A stretch of 64,000 nucleotides of DNA from Chionoecetes opilio (GCA_016584305.1 JACEEZ010002660.1:1-64000), one strand, 5' to 3'; shown: positions 21,791 to 33,659, counted from the first letter of the stretch. Translations and numbers: made by a program. The notes: generated by a model not told the origin, from the sequence alone.

Positions 21791-24700
21791 ATGCTGCGAG
21801 GGTCCATGACAGCCATAATGAGGGCTGTTGTTGTCCGTGAGTTTGGGGGTGTGAAGAAGATGAAGGTGGAGACCGACATGCCTGCACCGTCTGTAGGGGA
21901 CCATGAGGTGGGTGCAGACTCACAGAGCAAGGCTGAAAGGCAGAACGAGTACTCATAAAACAAATTTTACACATAACAGAGGAAGTAGCTTATTCCGACC
22001 TACAAAAGACTATTCAAGTTCATATAAATATATTCTTCTGTTTCAGTGTATCTTGATTGATTAAAACATAACTATCACAGGCAAGAACAGTTAGGGTTGC
22101 AGAAAAAAACATACTATTACTATACTCCCTGCACGTTAAGTTGGCGAAAATGGGGCCCCGGCACTTCCAACTTCAAAATGCACAGGATTGGCTGAGGTGT
22201 TGGGTGTTGGGGCTTTAGGCGGAACTTGGAGTAAGGCATTCTCACCCAACACCTCAGCCAATCCCGTGCATTCGGAAGGGGGGGGGGGGGGTGAAGGGAC
22301 CCCATTTTTGCCAACTTAACGTATGGCAAGTATATGCGCCTGTGTGCGGTAAGTGAACATGAGTGGGTGTCAACAGGTTCTGATCAAGATGCATGCCAGT
22401 GGGGTGAATCCCGTGGACACCTACATACGGGAGGGCATGTACGCAGTCCTCCCTGAGCTTCCCTATGTTCCAGGCAAAGACGGTGCCGGGGTGGTGGAGG
22501 CCTTGGGTACGAAAGTCACAAAATTCAAAGTGAGTTTTCATTGTGCATATTACCTATCTTACCAATCTATTAGAACTTGAACTACAGTACTGGAGGGGGT
22601 TATTGCCTCTTGTAAAGTTGTAAACATAGAACTTATCTTAATGAATGCACTCTTAGAATAATAAAGCAGTTACGTATATATACATAGTACATACTTTGCT
22701 TTGGTAAAGAGTAGCTTAGAAGACTTTTCACCTGAAGTGCATACATAGAAGTGGGGTTTATTTTTTCAAGAAATATATATAAAACATTATTATATTGGTT
22801 AACATGAAATTGAAGAGTATGTGCACTACATCTACAGTATATGGAAATCTTACCACATGTGTCTTCCAGCTTGAAGACCGAGTGTTCTGCTCTTCCACCT
22901 CCCGTCATGGAACACTTGGAAGGCTCGCCACTTTTCCCGAGGCGGCCGTGTTTCCCCTGGGAGGCAATTTGAGCTTTGAGGAAGGTGCATGTCTTGGCAT
23001 CCCCTACTTCACTGCCTACCGAGCCCTCGTCCAGAAGTGAGTCGGATCTGATGTGGGAATTAAAAGATGTCTAGTTTATACATTTAACATTTTTGGGAAG
23101 ACAACATGCATGTTTTAAGTGCAGGCTATGTAAATTTTGGAGAGAGAGAGAGAGAGATCCTATTTCTAAGCTATCAATAATTATCATTAATATTGTGTCA
23201 AATGACCAACACGTGTATGCAGACTGTTTACAACTGATTCAAAAGCAGAGTTGGGATTTGAAAACAGTTCCACATTTTGAGTGTATCTAACAATTTGATA
23301 CATAACATTTAGGAGGAAAGCTGTACTATAGAGGTTGCTTCACCAGTAAAAATGCGGTGAAAGAAACCCTTCACAACTAAAGACTACGAGGTAAAAAGGC
23401 TACAATGCATTATAACACTCTCTAGGGTGGGCTCTCCAGTCGATTCTCGTTATGAAATCGTAATTCTTGCTAAGCTATATGAGCATCATTGGTGATACTG
23501 TGCATGAATAATAGCACTGATCTCCTTCCCATGACCGTACACCCAACTACCGCCTTAACCCCCCTGTTTTTGTTAAGACAGCCCCATACGTGAACCTATC
23601 ACATGTACGACCTCTCTCCCCAACGTCACGTGATGGGGCCCACTATTTCTCCAACTTCTTACTCAGCTCCCTGACATATATATCAGAGAAAGACAATGAA
23701 ACATAATTTTGGCTGGATCAACGTATTCACATTAAAATGGTGTCAAAATTATGCATGTGGCTTTAGCAGTTTGTAAAAAGAGTTTGAAAATGTGCTGAGT
23801 AGTTTGAAAAAAATATAATGCACGAGGCAGAAATTACCGCATTCCTGAGCACATGGTGGTGCTGGGAATGTCCACCTGGATGGGTTAAGCAGGTGTTTGA
23901 AGAATTTTAAGCCATCTCCTCAATAATGACATACATGCAGTATGTAGTTCAATCCTCTTGAACGCCATTCAAATAGCAGGAACTCATTTTTTTTTTTTCC
24001 TCTTTAATGTTTGCAGAGCCAGTGCCAAGAAGGGAGAGAGGTTGTTAGTGCATGGAGCCAGTGGAGGCGTGGGACTGGCGGCTGTCCAGCTGGGAAGGGA
24101 ACTAGGTGAGCTGACAGTGATGTTCTTAGCATACAGTTTGCATGACAGCCAAGCTTCAATACACATGGTTCCAATATTTATCATGACTAGTCTAGAACTT
24201 TTAGCTACAAAACTTTCCTTAGGCTTTGTTGTTAATGCTTGTAAGGTTTATATAAGGCTTCATGTTCAAAATACTGTCATGTTTAAAAAGGCTTTCTCTA
24301 TGTATCCTAAAACCTGATGATAATCATGAAAACTTGTGCCACAGGCCTTCAAGTAGTTGGCACGGCTGGCACTGACGAGGGAATCTCTCTGGTGAAGGAG
24401 ACAGGCGCTCATGACGTCTTCAATCATCGGGACCCTAAATACTTAAAGAAACTTGGGGCTGAAAAGTTTGACATCATCATAGAGATGCTGGCCAACGTGA
24501 ACCTTGGCAATGACTTGACTCTCATGAATCCACGAGGGAGAACTATCGTAAGCTTGCATAGAGATGTTTATTAGTCATATATGAGCCACCTTCTTCGTTC
24601 TGTTGTATGATTTCAAAAGGGTTGCTATTTTGTTTCTTTACATACTTTTTTACAATGGCTCTCGCTCGCTTTACAAGGGCGCGAGCAATCCGTGATGTTT

Positions 24701-26117
24701 TCTAAGCAGCCTGTAGCCTCTGATATGATTCAAGCCAAAGAGAGACAGGAAGAGCTTAGCATTAACAACATTAGCAATCCTACTTTTATATATATATGTG
24801 CTTGTGGTCCTCTGAGAAAGGGAGGACAAACAATCCTACCCTCCTATGGGTGTGTAGAGTTTGTGTGGAACCTTGCTACAAGACACCAGATGTGTTCCAT
24901 GCCACACCACACCACAATAAGGTGAAAAAATAGGACACTTAAATTGTTCTGGCTTCACCTTATTGTATTTCACTGTGTTCCTGTCCTGCATCTGTCTTTG
25001 AATGCCAACCTTCACCAATAAGACACAAGCATTTTGGACAGTTCTGTTTTTCTCATTAGTCAAATTCAGGCAAATTATGTTGTACTGTTCACATCCTTTT
25101 ATGTACAGTAATGGATGTTACTTAGCTCCTCGTCTCTGCTTCAGGTGGTGGGGTCAAGAGGGGCCACAGAAATCAACCCTCGCAATCTGATGCAGTGTGA
25201 AAGTGCTGTTATGGGAGTTGCTCTTGGTACTGCCACTGCGGTGAGTCTGGATTCACTGGGGGACCACCAGGACCATGGCCCCCCCAAAAAACTTTTTTTT
25301 TTTAGTTTAGCCCCCCCTAAAATGTCTGAAAACTAGTCATCACCATGTGCTTACACCATTTCCATGCAACTATATACATCCTTTTCCACCAGAATAATTT
25401 TTTGCACTGTGTAGGTGTGTGCACTAACTTGTACAGTGCAGGCATATATTTGTGTTAATGGTTACTTCAAGTCATCTGGCCACTTTCCTGTGGCCCCCCA
25501 CCAAGCTTTTTCCGAAAATCCGTCAGTGTTTATAATCTAAAGTATATGCTTATATTTTTTAGGGTTTCGGTCTTGAAAATCTAGATTTGTCATAATTGAA
25601 GAAATCTAAATTAAAGGACAAATATGTTTTTTAATCTTCTAATAACAAACAAACTTCAAGGCTTTGTTTTGATATTGAATATAGTACTTCCTGAGAGCTC
25701 CCTTGGAACACTAACTGACATGTATTACCAACAGGAGGAGGTGGCCGAGGTGTCTGCGGCCGTGTGTGGCTGGCATCAAGGCGGATGGGTGAAGCCCAAG
25801 GTGCACAAAGTTTACAGTCATGATGAGGTGAGATGACATCATTGTTCCTCATTCTTACTATTAGTGTGGTTTTCCTCCTATTCAAAATCATACTGAGAGT
25901 TCAGAATTTTTAAGTGAAAAACATAGAGGTGGTTTCGTTAACTACAAATAGAACCTCCATTAATACCTAGATATACTTTAGGTATGATCTCAGTGACATC
26001 TTCACAAAATGTCTATTAAACAACAAACTCTTGCTTTAACAGGCTGCACAAGCTCACCATGACATCATCCACAACAAAGGCGCTCAAGGCAACCTGGTGG
26101 TGAGAGTGGCTGAGTGA
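21791..26117 (+). CDS. CRYZ: Zeta-crystallin-like NADPH:quinone oxidoreductase (8 coding exons, 330 aa)
   Basis: Coding exons, all with AG/GT borders: 21,791-21,907; 22,377-22,529; 22,870-23,036; 24,017-24,105; 24,345-24,547; 25,145-25,240; 25,735-25,827; 26,043-26,117 (stop TGA). Phases join without a break into 330 aa, against 329 in human CRYZ. It belongs to the zinc-free medium-chain dehydrogenase/reductase family, which reduces quinones one electron at a time with NADPH, usually in the cytosol. Visible landmarks are [11 protein letters not shown] (residues 10-20), the GroES-like region with [15 protein letters not shown], the [10 protein letters not shown] segment, the nucleotide-binding [46 protein letters not shown], and a C-terminal [16 protein letters not shown]. 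Exon 1 begins directly after an acceptor-like TTACTCACAG, so an upstream non-coding exon is possible. Start may be Met1 or Met10 (Met10 aligns with human MRAV). I see no disabling change. Confidence 0.95.
22121..22335. mobile_element. Foldback MITE in CRYZ intron 1 (Tc1/mariner-like)
   Basis: The arms CGTTAAGTTGGCGAAAATGGGG (about 22,133) and GGATTGGCTGAGGTGTTGGGTG (about 22,185) are repeated in reverse complement at about 22,320 and 22,245-22,265. The outer ends read TATACT on both strands, consistent with a TA target. The right arm contains a G run of about 14. It lies wholly inside the intron, just upstream of exon 2. Confidence 0.75.
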
Positions 26118-26320
26118 ACACCCTCCAACCAGGCAGCCACCAGCCCTCCACCACGTCAGCCACCAGTCTTCCACCCAGGCAGCCACCAGCCCTCCACCAC
26201 GGCAGCCACCAGCCTTCCACCCAGGCAGCCACCAACCCTCCACCCAGGCAGCCACCAACCCTCCACCACGGCAGCCACCAAACCTCCACCCAGGCAGCCA
26301 CCAGCCCTTCACAGCCTGGC
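26118..26320 (+). repeat. 21-bp minisatellite in the CRYZ 3' UTR
   Basis: About nine units of the type GCAGCCACCARCCYTCCACC start just after the stop codon. In frame they would encode Pro-rich repeats, but the stop at 26,115 precedes them. An antisense Gly/Trp-rich frame over this array is not a gene. Confidence 0.9.
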
Positions 26321-26356
26321 TCTTGTGAGAACCCATCTGCCAATCTGGTCTGAAAT

Positions 26357-26362
26357 AATAAA
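26357..26362 (+). terminator. Polyadenylation signal of CRYZ
   Basis: AATAAA lies 240 bases after the stop codon and directly after the minisatellite. It is the first canonical signal downstream. The following A run may be genomic or part of a retroposed tail. Confidence 0.65.
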
Positions 26363-26383
26363 AAAAAAATATTCAGCCCATGT

Positions 26384-26645
26384 GAACATAAGAAAATAAG
26401 GAAGCTACAAAAGGTCGCGAGACCTACATGTGGTAGTTCCTGTTACTTAACACTACCTACGTCCACCTTTCATCCCCATCCATGAATTTATCCAGCCTCC
26501 TTTTAAAGCTCCCTATATATATATATATATATATATATTGACTCCGCACTGACCACCTCCTTAAGGTACGGTTTTAAAGAGGCTTTTTTCAACCCCATTT
26601 CTTTTAAAGCTCCATATTGATTTCGCACTGAACACCTGACCGTCA
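26384..26645. repeat. Interspersed repeat (GAACATAAGAA... type), interrupted by TA microsatellite
   Basis: It begins GAACATAAGAAAATAAGGAAGC and carries ATGTGGTAGTTCCTGTTACT and CATCCATGAATTTATCCA blocks. The segment TTTTAAAGCTCC...TTGAYTYCGCACTGA is duplicated (26,502 and 26,604) around a (TA)n tract at 26,514-26,538. A related start (GAACATAAGAAAG) occurs again at 28,446, after the RTE. I recall this repeat as common in decapods, from memory only. Confidence 0.5.
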
Positions 26646-28422
26646 TGTCAGGAGTCTTGCTGAGGATGTCGAGGGTCATTTGAACGCTAATGACCTCCGA
26701 CCCGCCTACCGAGCCCTGAAGAAGCTCCGTTCCAAGTCTCCTTCTCGGGCGAGTGCTATTCGAACAGCAGATGGGCGCCTCGTGTCGGACATGGATGGGC
26801 AGATGGCTCGTTGGGCTGAGTACTTTGGGCAGTTGTTCACGGTGGACCCTCCAACTGAGCAGCTTCACACCACTGGGTTACAGGCAGTGAATGCCGATCC
26901 TCCATTGACGAAACCGCACCCTCTCTTGACGAAGTCAGAGAGGCTGTAGCAAAGTTGAGGGGTGGAAAGGCAGCTGGTGTTTGTAATATCAGTGCGGAGC
27001 TCCTCAAAGCTGGGGGTGAGGCCATGATCCGCGGGTTGCATGCTGTCCTGACTGCCGTGTGGCAATCAGGTACCATTCCTCCTGACTGGAAAAGGGGGCT
27101 GGTCGTCCCTATCTGGAAAGGGAAAGTGGACCGTCAGGACTGCAACGATTACCGCGGTATTACACTGCTCAGCGTACCAGGCAAGGTGCTTGCCCATCTA
27201 TTGCTGACACGGATTCGCAGTCATCTGGTGAAGCATCAGAGACCTCAGCAGTCTGGGTTCACGCCTGGTAAGTCAACAACGGACCGCATCCTAGTGCTTC
27301 GTGTCCTGGTGGAACGCCGACGTGAGTTTCGACAGGGGATGCTTGCAGCCTATGTTGATCTCAAGAAGGCGTTTGACTCAGTGCATCGTGAGTCACTCTG
27401 GGATCTAATGTGACTTTGAGGGATTCCTGCAAGGACTATTGGTTTGATAACTGGTCTGTATTCTGGGAACGAGAGTGCTGTGAAGTGTGGGGCAGGTGTA
27501 TCTAGCTTCTTTCCTGTGAATACAGGAGTGAGGCAAGGGTGCGTCCTTGCCCCATCACTTTTCAACGCTTGTATGGACTGGGTATTGGACAAGGTTGTAG
27601 ATCAAAGTGATTGTGGAGCATCCGTAAGATCACTGATCTTGTTTTTGCCGATGATGCAGTAATCTTTGCCGAGTCGCTGGAGGTCCTGGTGATGGCTCTC
27701 GAGGCGCTGCACGAGGAGGCAAAGCCTTTGGGATTTGAGGTCTCCTGGCTCAAGACCAAGGTCCAGGTGTTTGGAGACTTACTAGAAAGTTTTACATACC
27801 TTGGTAGCGGTCCGTAATGACGGCGGTTCACGTCAAGAAGTCTTACACCAGATTGGCATAGCCCACGGTGTTATGGACTCGCTCAGCGGGAGTATTTGCC
27901 GTTGTCGGTACCTGTGCAGGAGGACAAAGATCCGGATCTTCAAGTCGCTTGTGATCCCTGTCTTACTTTATGGTTGTGAGACATGGACACTAAATAGTGA
28001 CTTGAAGAGACGAATCAACGCCTTTGGTAATAAGTGTCTTCGCAGAATCATGGGGTATCGCTGGGATGATTACGTGTCAAATCAGCGATTGCACCGTGAG
28101 ACTGAATCGAGGCCTATTACCTGCATAGTCCGTCAGTGCCAACTTCGGCTATATGGGCATGTGGCACGCTACCCTGAAACCGATCCTTCCCATCGGGTTG
28201 TATCTGTAAGAGACAATCCGGCGTGGAGGAGGCCAAGGGGGCGCCCACAAGGCTCGTGGCTGGGGCAAGTTGATGTTTCTTGTCGAGAGCTGCTTGGTAT
28301 GGGAAAGGAGCCTGTATGGGAACTCGCGCGTGGTGACCCCCGGGAGGGGCGTCGTAGGGTGGGCGAGGCGACGCGCCCCCCGGCGTATGCCCCCAATGAT
28401 TGACTGATTGACCTGACCGTGT
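26646..28422 (+). mobile_element. RTE-like non-LTR retrotransposon, copy 1 (5'-truncated, broken)
   Basis: The RT and C-terminal regions of one polyprotein read in order. They are DLRPAYRALKKLRSKSPSRA (26,690), PPDWKRGLVVPIWKGK (27,079), YRGITLLS, SGFTPGKSTTDRI, DLKKAFDSVHRESLWDL, NTGVRQGCVLAPSLFN, the catalytic FADD (27,644-27,655), and a C-terminal CETWTLN / YGHVARYP / RRPRGRPQGSW region to a stop at 28,403. The 3' end has ATTGACTGATTGACC short repeats, typical of RTE elements. Damage includes a frameshift near 26,903, two TGA stops at 27,411 and 27,417, a frameshift near 27,630, and an apparent small deletion near 27,785. The endonuclease domain is missing. Confidence 0.9.
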
Positions 28423-28668
28423 GTGGAGAAAGGAGGATGTAATAAGAACATAAGAAAGTTACAAGAGGCCTATGTAATAATGTTGTAAAACAGCTGTTTT
28501 CTTACCCGGGTTACATGCATGTGAATGTTGAATGTATGGGTACGGGTGTCTTTTATTTCAATTATATTTTTCAAGTAGTAATATTATGGAATGAGTTTGT
28601 TCTGTGTGTTATAAGGATATATGGGAAATGGCGAGTTGTATACATTTTTCATATTTTGATTTAAGGTT
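28423..28668. other. No gene seen
   Basis: AT-rich spacer between the RTE copy and the hAT target duplication; it contains the truncated GAACATAAGAAAG repeat start at 28,446. Confidence 0.4.
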
Positions 28669-28676
28669 CAGGAAAT

Positions 28677-30035
28677 CAGTGTTGTAGGTCTCGAGACCGA
28701 TCTTGAGACCAGTTTGATGTGGTCTTGGTCTCGGTCTCGTTTGATTTGGTCTTGATCTTGGTCTCCAAGCTTCTGGTCTCGGAGTTTGGCTCGAGACCAG
28801 GTCAAGACCAGGGTTAAAAAGTGCATCGCGGCGTGGGGAAGGTTGGTATATACAGAGAAAAATCATGGCTGTTTCGATTCACGGCGCGCCATACAGCGTT
28901 GTACTGTCTATAGATACTGCCTGACTAGCTCTACGGTGATGATGCATGAGCTGAGCCTTGCGAGCGCTGATAGAGTGCGTGTGAGTCGAGAGAACATGCA
29001 TGACGTGGCAATTCTCGCAGCGATAATCTCCGTTTGCACGCACGCATGTTTGCAGCCCTGTTCACCTCCGTGTACTTCATATAAATATGTGTAGGCCTGT
29101 GCGATCCCCGCACCCTTCGTACACGTACACCACAAGTTTAGCTAGTTTGCTTGGAAAACGTAACCACAGAATTTTTTTTTTTTCTGTTTGTTTCGTCATG
29201 CCAACGAAGCAATGAAAGAAGAAATATTTGACCTAGATGTTCAGTTGTTCACATATATTAAATTTTGTAAACATATTTTTTCCCTTATACATTACCCTTG
29301 CCCCCCTTTTACCAGAGCTCGTTAGTCGTTACATCGAGCACATCTGGCAGCAGGGTTGCCAGGTGCAACAAACCACAAAATATACTTTTGGCATTCACAC
29401 TACTTTTTTGGCATTTTCAATTTTTCATCATAAGAAAATGAAATTCAATTGACGACTATTTCTTGCAAATTCCAAAATTTGTTGAGTAATTTCTGGCAAG
29501 AAATACAATTATTGGCAGGACCTGGCAACTCTGTCTGTCAGTGACGTCGGACAGTGAGGTGTACTGGACTAGTCTCACTTATTTTCCGTTCGCACACCGG
29601 AATGAGTAATCTTGTCGGCATCTTCAGCAGTTATCAAATTTGCGTTCAAGGACCACAAGGAGTTTTTTTTTATAAGAAACACGGAAACTAGAAGCACACA
29701 GCAGTTTGTACTTTCTGCAAGCAAAGCATCACGTCACGAACAAGGCTGGCACGACTTCGGCTTTAATCAAGGACTTGCGGCGATCCCATCCGAACAACTT
29801 AGGACAATACCATTTAGTATTTACGCAGTACAGACCAAAAACATTCAGATAAGTCATATTTATAAAAAATATGTTTATATGCCTGTTCTTGGTCTTGGTC
29901 TGTTTCGGAGGGTCTGGTCTTGGTCTTGGTCTCGGTCTCGGAGGGCTGGTCTTGGTCTCGGAAGGTCTGGTCTTGGTCTTGGTCTCGAAGGGTCTGGTCT
30001 TGATCTCGGAGGGTCTGGTCTTGCTAACAACACTG
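28677..30035 (+). mobile_element. Non-autonomous hAT with GGTCTTGGTCTCGG subterminal repeats and BED-finger remnant, copy 1
   Basis: The ends are CAGTGTTGTAGG and the complement ctaacaacactg. The flanking 8-bp duplication is CAGGAAAT (28,669-28,676) and CAGGATAT (30,036-30,043), with one mismatch. Both ends carry many copies of GGTCTTGGTCTCGGAGG-type repeats (28,690-28,810 and 29,888-30,025). Between 29,650 and 29,810 a plus-strand, frame-broken segment reads CTFCKQSIT and then LIKDLRRSHPNNL. That is the CxxC...HxxxxH layout of a BED zinc finger at the N-terminus of hAT transposases. The catalytic domain is absent. Confidence 0.85.
29630..29815 (+). pseudogene. Remnant of hAT transposase BED zinc finger
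   Basis: Frames around 29,640-29,810 give YKKHGN, CTFCKQSIT and IKDLRRSHPNNL. The copy at 44,850-45,040 (minus strand) gives RKQSIT and LIKHLRRS. Together they suggest a decayed BED-type DNA-binding finger inherited from the parent transposase. Stops and frameshifts interrupt it. Confidence 0.55.
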
Positions 30036-30043
30036 CAGGATAT

Positions 30044-31076
30044 CAAAACTTTCATGAACTCATAAAATACAGATCAGTTATTTGATACTATTAAATCCCA
30101 TTCTATGACAGTTTACAATTGTTACTGTTAAGGATTTGTTGCAGTAACCTCTTGATTAATATAATTTTTTTTATGCAGAGTATGTAATTAATGACATGCA
30201 TAACATGTAGGCTACGCGCATTCAGATTTATCAAGTACCTGACTTTATAACTGAAGTAGTGTAAGATTGGCAGTATGTATGAATATTTTTGACACCTATA
30301 ATATGATGTGCAGAAAATATATATCAACTCATCATCAGTTACCTTTCAATTTTTCAAAACCATTTACTTAGTATTTCTGGTATATAGCAGTTTCCTCTAC
30401 AATATATAGTCATGATTAATTTATCTAGTATTTCATGCCTGTACATATATTCCTTGTATACTAACCTTTTTTTTCTAATTTAAAACTTAGTTCGAAGACT
30501 CATTCTTTGATCAGAGACTCACAACTTTCTTTGATTAGAGACTAGAAACATGGGTTTAATCATGAGTAACATACTACCTATTTATGAGTCTTTGCAGCTC
30601 TCAGTGTGACCAGCTCATATCATATATCTAGGTTTTTTTAAAGGCACTTGATAGAGTTCAGCATCATGAATCAATGCATAGAGTGACACGGCTTGGGATT
30701 AGAGGTAATACACTGTCAAATGGAATATTTTCTTGTTCTTTCATTTCTCATTCGCTATGACATTTCTTTCCTCCAGTGTTTTCCTATAAGCATCTCTCTT
30801 TTCTTTCATCGCTTCTTTAACCTCATCCAACACCATGCGCTCCCTTTCTTCTTCCCAACCATCACTACTTTCATCACTAACTCTACCTCTCACAACTTTT
30901 GAATCCATCACATCTGCCTTCAGCATTAGATCCACAGCACAAAATATATCGATCCCTTTTGTTTATTTTGTACTCCTTTTCTCCAAGTATGTCGGTGGAT
31001 CATAATGTGTTGAAAGGTGTTTGCTAAGAACAACAACCTTTCAGCACAGACGTCCACCAACCACTCATCATTCTCA
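30044..31076. other. No intact gene; short reverse-transcriptase scrap
   Basis: AT-rich sequence. At about 30,637-30,715 (+) the translation KALDRVQHHESMHRVTRLGI resembles the KAFDRV...LGI segment of non-LTR reverse transcriptases, but nothing else of that protein is visible. Confidence 0.35.
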
Positions 31077-31087
31077 TTTCGTCCAGG

Positions 31088-31437
31088 TACTCCCATTTAC
31101 CCACCACTTCACTCCCCATTTACCCACCACTTCACTCCCCATTTACCCACCACTTCACTCCCCATTTACCCACCACTTCACTCCCCATTTACCCACCACT
31201 TCACTCCACATTTTCCCACCACTTCACTCCACATTTACCCACCACTTCACTCCCTATTTACCCACCACTTCACTCCACATTTTCCCACCACTTCACTCCA
31301 CATTTACCCACCCCTTCACTCCACATTTACCCACCACTTCACTCCCCATTTACCCACCACTTCACACCCATTTACCCACCACTTCACACCCCATTTACCC
31401 ACCACTTCACACCCCATTTAACCACCACTTCACCTAT
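31088..31437. repeat. 23-bp minisatellite (about 15 units)
   Basis: Tandem units of ATTTACCCACCACTTCACTCCCC with small variants (ACATTTTCCC, shortened last units). The long repetitive open frames over it reflect the array, not a gene. Confidence 0.95.
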
Positions 31438-31852
31438 TCTTTCATTCTCTACTATTGCATTCATATAACCCATGACAATCACATTCTTCTAGTCTTAAAA
31501 CTCCTTAACACATTCATTCAAGTCATTCCAAAATTTCATCAGTCCACTCTTACCTTTCACGTTCACTTGAACAATGAGCACACAAACACACCCAAGCATA
31601 TTTGATTTTACAATCTTATATTTCACTCACCCTATTATTGTGCCCTTCCAACCATATTCTGTCACACATTTCCACACTATTTCTTAATACCCTTTTATCT
31701 CAATAAATATAAATCATAGTCCTGGTTTATCAAACATTAAAATATATTATCAAATCGTTTTTAATGATGGTATAGGCGTGTTATAGATGGTTGTCATTGC
31801 AATGCATGCCGGAAGCTAACATTTTTCTATCCTTTAGTGGACAAATGACGCC

Positions 31853-32182
31853 TTTGGGAGGGGCGGTAGCGGAGTGGTTAGCGTCTCCGAGTGGCGTTCT
31901 CGGTGACCCGAGTTCGATCCACAAAGAAAACCAAAACCCTTTCTGCACCGTCGAGGGGCCTAAGTACACCCACATGCCCTGCCCATCAACTCTACCTTCG
32001 ATTGCGAGTGCATCGGAGGACCACGGGGGGCGGCATGAGCCTCTAATCACAGGCGCACTATAAGAACCCTTTTGCCTGCGCCAACCAGGGGCGAGGACCA
32101 ACCATCAGAGCCTCAAGTAAAATCCCCAGAGCCTACCATCCGAGCCCTGGGTCACCACTGCCTACAGGCGCTATAGTAAAAG

Positions 32183-32214
<32 letters not shown>
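31853..32214 (+). mobile_element. tRNA-derived SINE, second type, with poly(A)
   Basis: The A box TAGCGGAGTGG (31,867-31,877) and B box GAGTTCGATCC (31,910-31,920) lie in a tRNA-like head (Ser/Leu-type TAGCG start). A body of about 250 bp and an A tail (32,180-32,214) follow. It is not a functional tRNA because the head does not fold through a normal acceptor and anticodon arrangement. The target duplication is not obvious. Confidence 0.8.
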
Positions 32215-32215
<1 letters not shown>

Positions 32216-32336
32216 ATAAGATGGGTGATGGGGGTACAAACTACATCAATGCATGATAAGATTTATTTTTGATCAGTTGAGAGGGACACAGGACCTATAG
32301 GGAAGGGCTCAAGGGGGGAGATAGCAGGGTTGTTGA

Positions 32337-32367
<31 letters not shown>

Positions 32368-32530
32368 ACGATTTATTTGATTTAAATCGGATTTATTTGA
32401 TTTAAAGATTTTCTTTTATTAATTTAAATGTTCTACATGAAATCTAACTAATAAAGGATATTGTTTAGCATATTTATAACAAAAAAGATTAAATAAATAA
32501 ATTATAGATGCTCTAACATGAAATATCTAT

Positions 32531-33188
32531 CTATAATAATATAAGCGAAAGTGTGTGGTGTGTCTGTCCTGTCCGCGATAGGTGCCGCCCCCAGTGCCCC
32601 CCAATCCCCTCAATGGCACAGTTTTGGAACCAGCTCGACCAGGGGAAGGTTTTAAGCCCACTTATGAGATGATCCGATCACTTTTTTATATTTTTTTTAT
32701 AGCAGCCTATTAGCGAGAATTTTAAAAAAAAAAGTGGGTTGCGAGAATTGAGGAAACCTTGATGTAGGGTGATGGGTAATGGGTGAGTGAATGGGTGGGG
32801 TGATGGGTAATGGGTGTGGGGTGATGGGTGAGTGAATGGGTGGGGGGTTATGGGTGAGGGAATAGATGGGGGTGATGGAAATGGGTGAGTGAATGGGTGT
32901 GTGGTGATGGGTAATGGGTGAGTGAATGGGTGGGGGGTGATGGGTATGGGTGAGTGAATGGGTGAGGGGTGATGGGTAATGGGTGAGTGAATGGGTTGGG
33001 GGTGATGTGAATGGGTTGGCGTTAATACATACAATCATGATTTCAGGAAAGCTAGAAGGGGCTATCTGGAGCGTCTGTGTTTGGTGGGCCTTTGGCCCAC
33101 CAAACACGGGTGGGGGCCGAAGGCCCACCAATAGCCCTCCGCAGGAGCTAGCCAAAAAGTCTGCCCGGAGGGCGGCTTTGCGGCTAGT
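32531..33188 (+). mobile_element. Helitron/Helentron-like non-autonomous element with internal minisatellite
   Basis: The 5' end reads CTATAATAATATAAGCGAAAG. The 3' end has a GCCCGGAGGGC hairpin (about 33,165) followed closely by GCGGCTAG, a CTRR-type terminus. It is collinear with 62,008-62,733, sharing the CGCGATAGGT block, CCCCCAGTGCCCC, CGACCAGGGG, a minisatellite, and GCCCACCAATAGCCCTCCGCAGG. There are no terminal inverted repeats and no target duplication, as expected for Helitrons. Confidence 0.72.
32762..33015. repeat. Minisatellite of about 31 bp inside the Helitron-like element
   Basis: Units of the form GGGTGATGGGTAATGGGTGAGTGAATGG with variable G runs. The same unit type fills 62,255-62,510 and, in reverse complement, about 33,850-33,950. 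Confidence 0.9.
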
Positions 33189-33659
33189 AACATATAATGC
33201 ATATAACAGTAGCTACACTCAAAACTGAGGCACTGCCTCGGTACAGAGAAGGCAGCAAAACTTGTTTTACTTTTGAAGTCCCTGAATCAACACACTCCCC
33301 CTCATGATCACGATGATGTTTAAAATTTTTGGGTTGGGGTTCAAAACCCAGGGGTTTCCCCAAACCTTTTTTTTTTTCGTTTCCCCTTCCCGGTTAAAAC
33401 CATCCGGTTTTCCCCCCTTTCAAAATGAATTTTTTTTTTCCCAAAAACCCACAAAAATTGGGCTTGTTAAAACCAAGCATAAGACACTATTTTCTACAGA
33501 AATATCTATTATACTTGAAGAAAAGTAAATAGCTGAAATTCTAAGATTTTTTTTTCTTCGACAAAATTGCTAGTAATTTAGATGTCCCTCAGGAAAACAT
33601 TTCCCCCTTAAAAAAACCTTAAAAAATTTTCCCCCGGGTTTGGGGAAATATGGCCAAAC
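33189..33659. other. No gene seen; homopolymer-rich low-quality sequence
   Basis: Long runs of T, C and A with no supported feature. Sequence quality appears to drop here and recovers after about 36,500. Confidence 0.4.

Noticed and set aside
25243..25540. MITE in CRYZ intron 6 suggested by two GGCCCCCC-containing blocks
   Set aside because: The matching ends are short and no target duplication is visible; not strong enough to call.
31017..31605. Two overlapping long frames of repetitive His/Pro/Phe/Thr-rich sequence
   Set aside because: They come from the 23-bp minisatellite; its period keeps several frames open. No unique domain outside the array.
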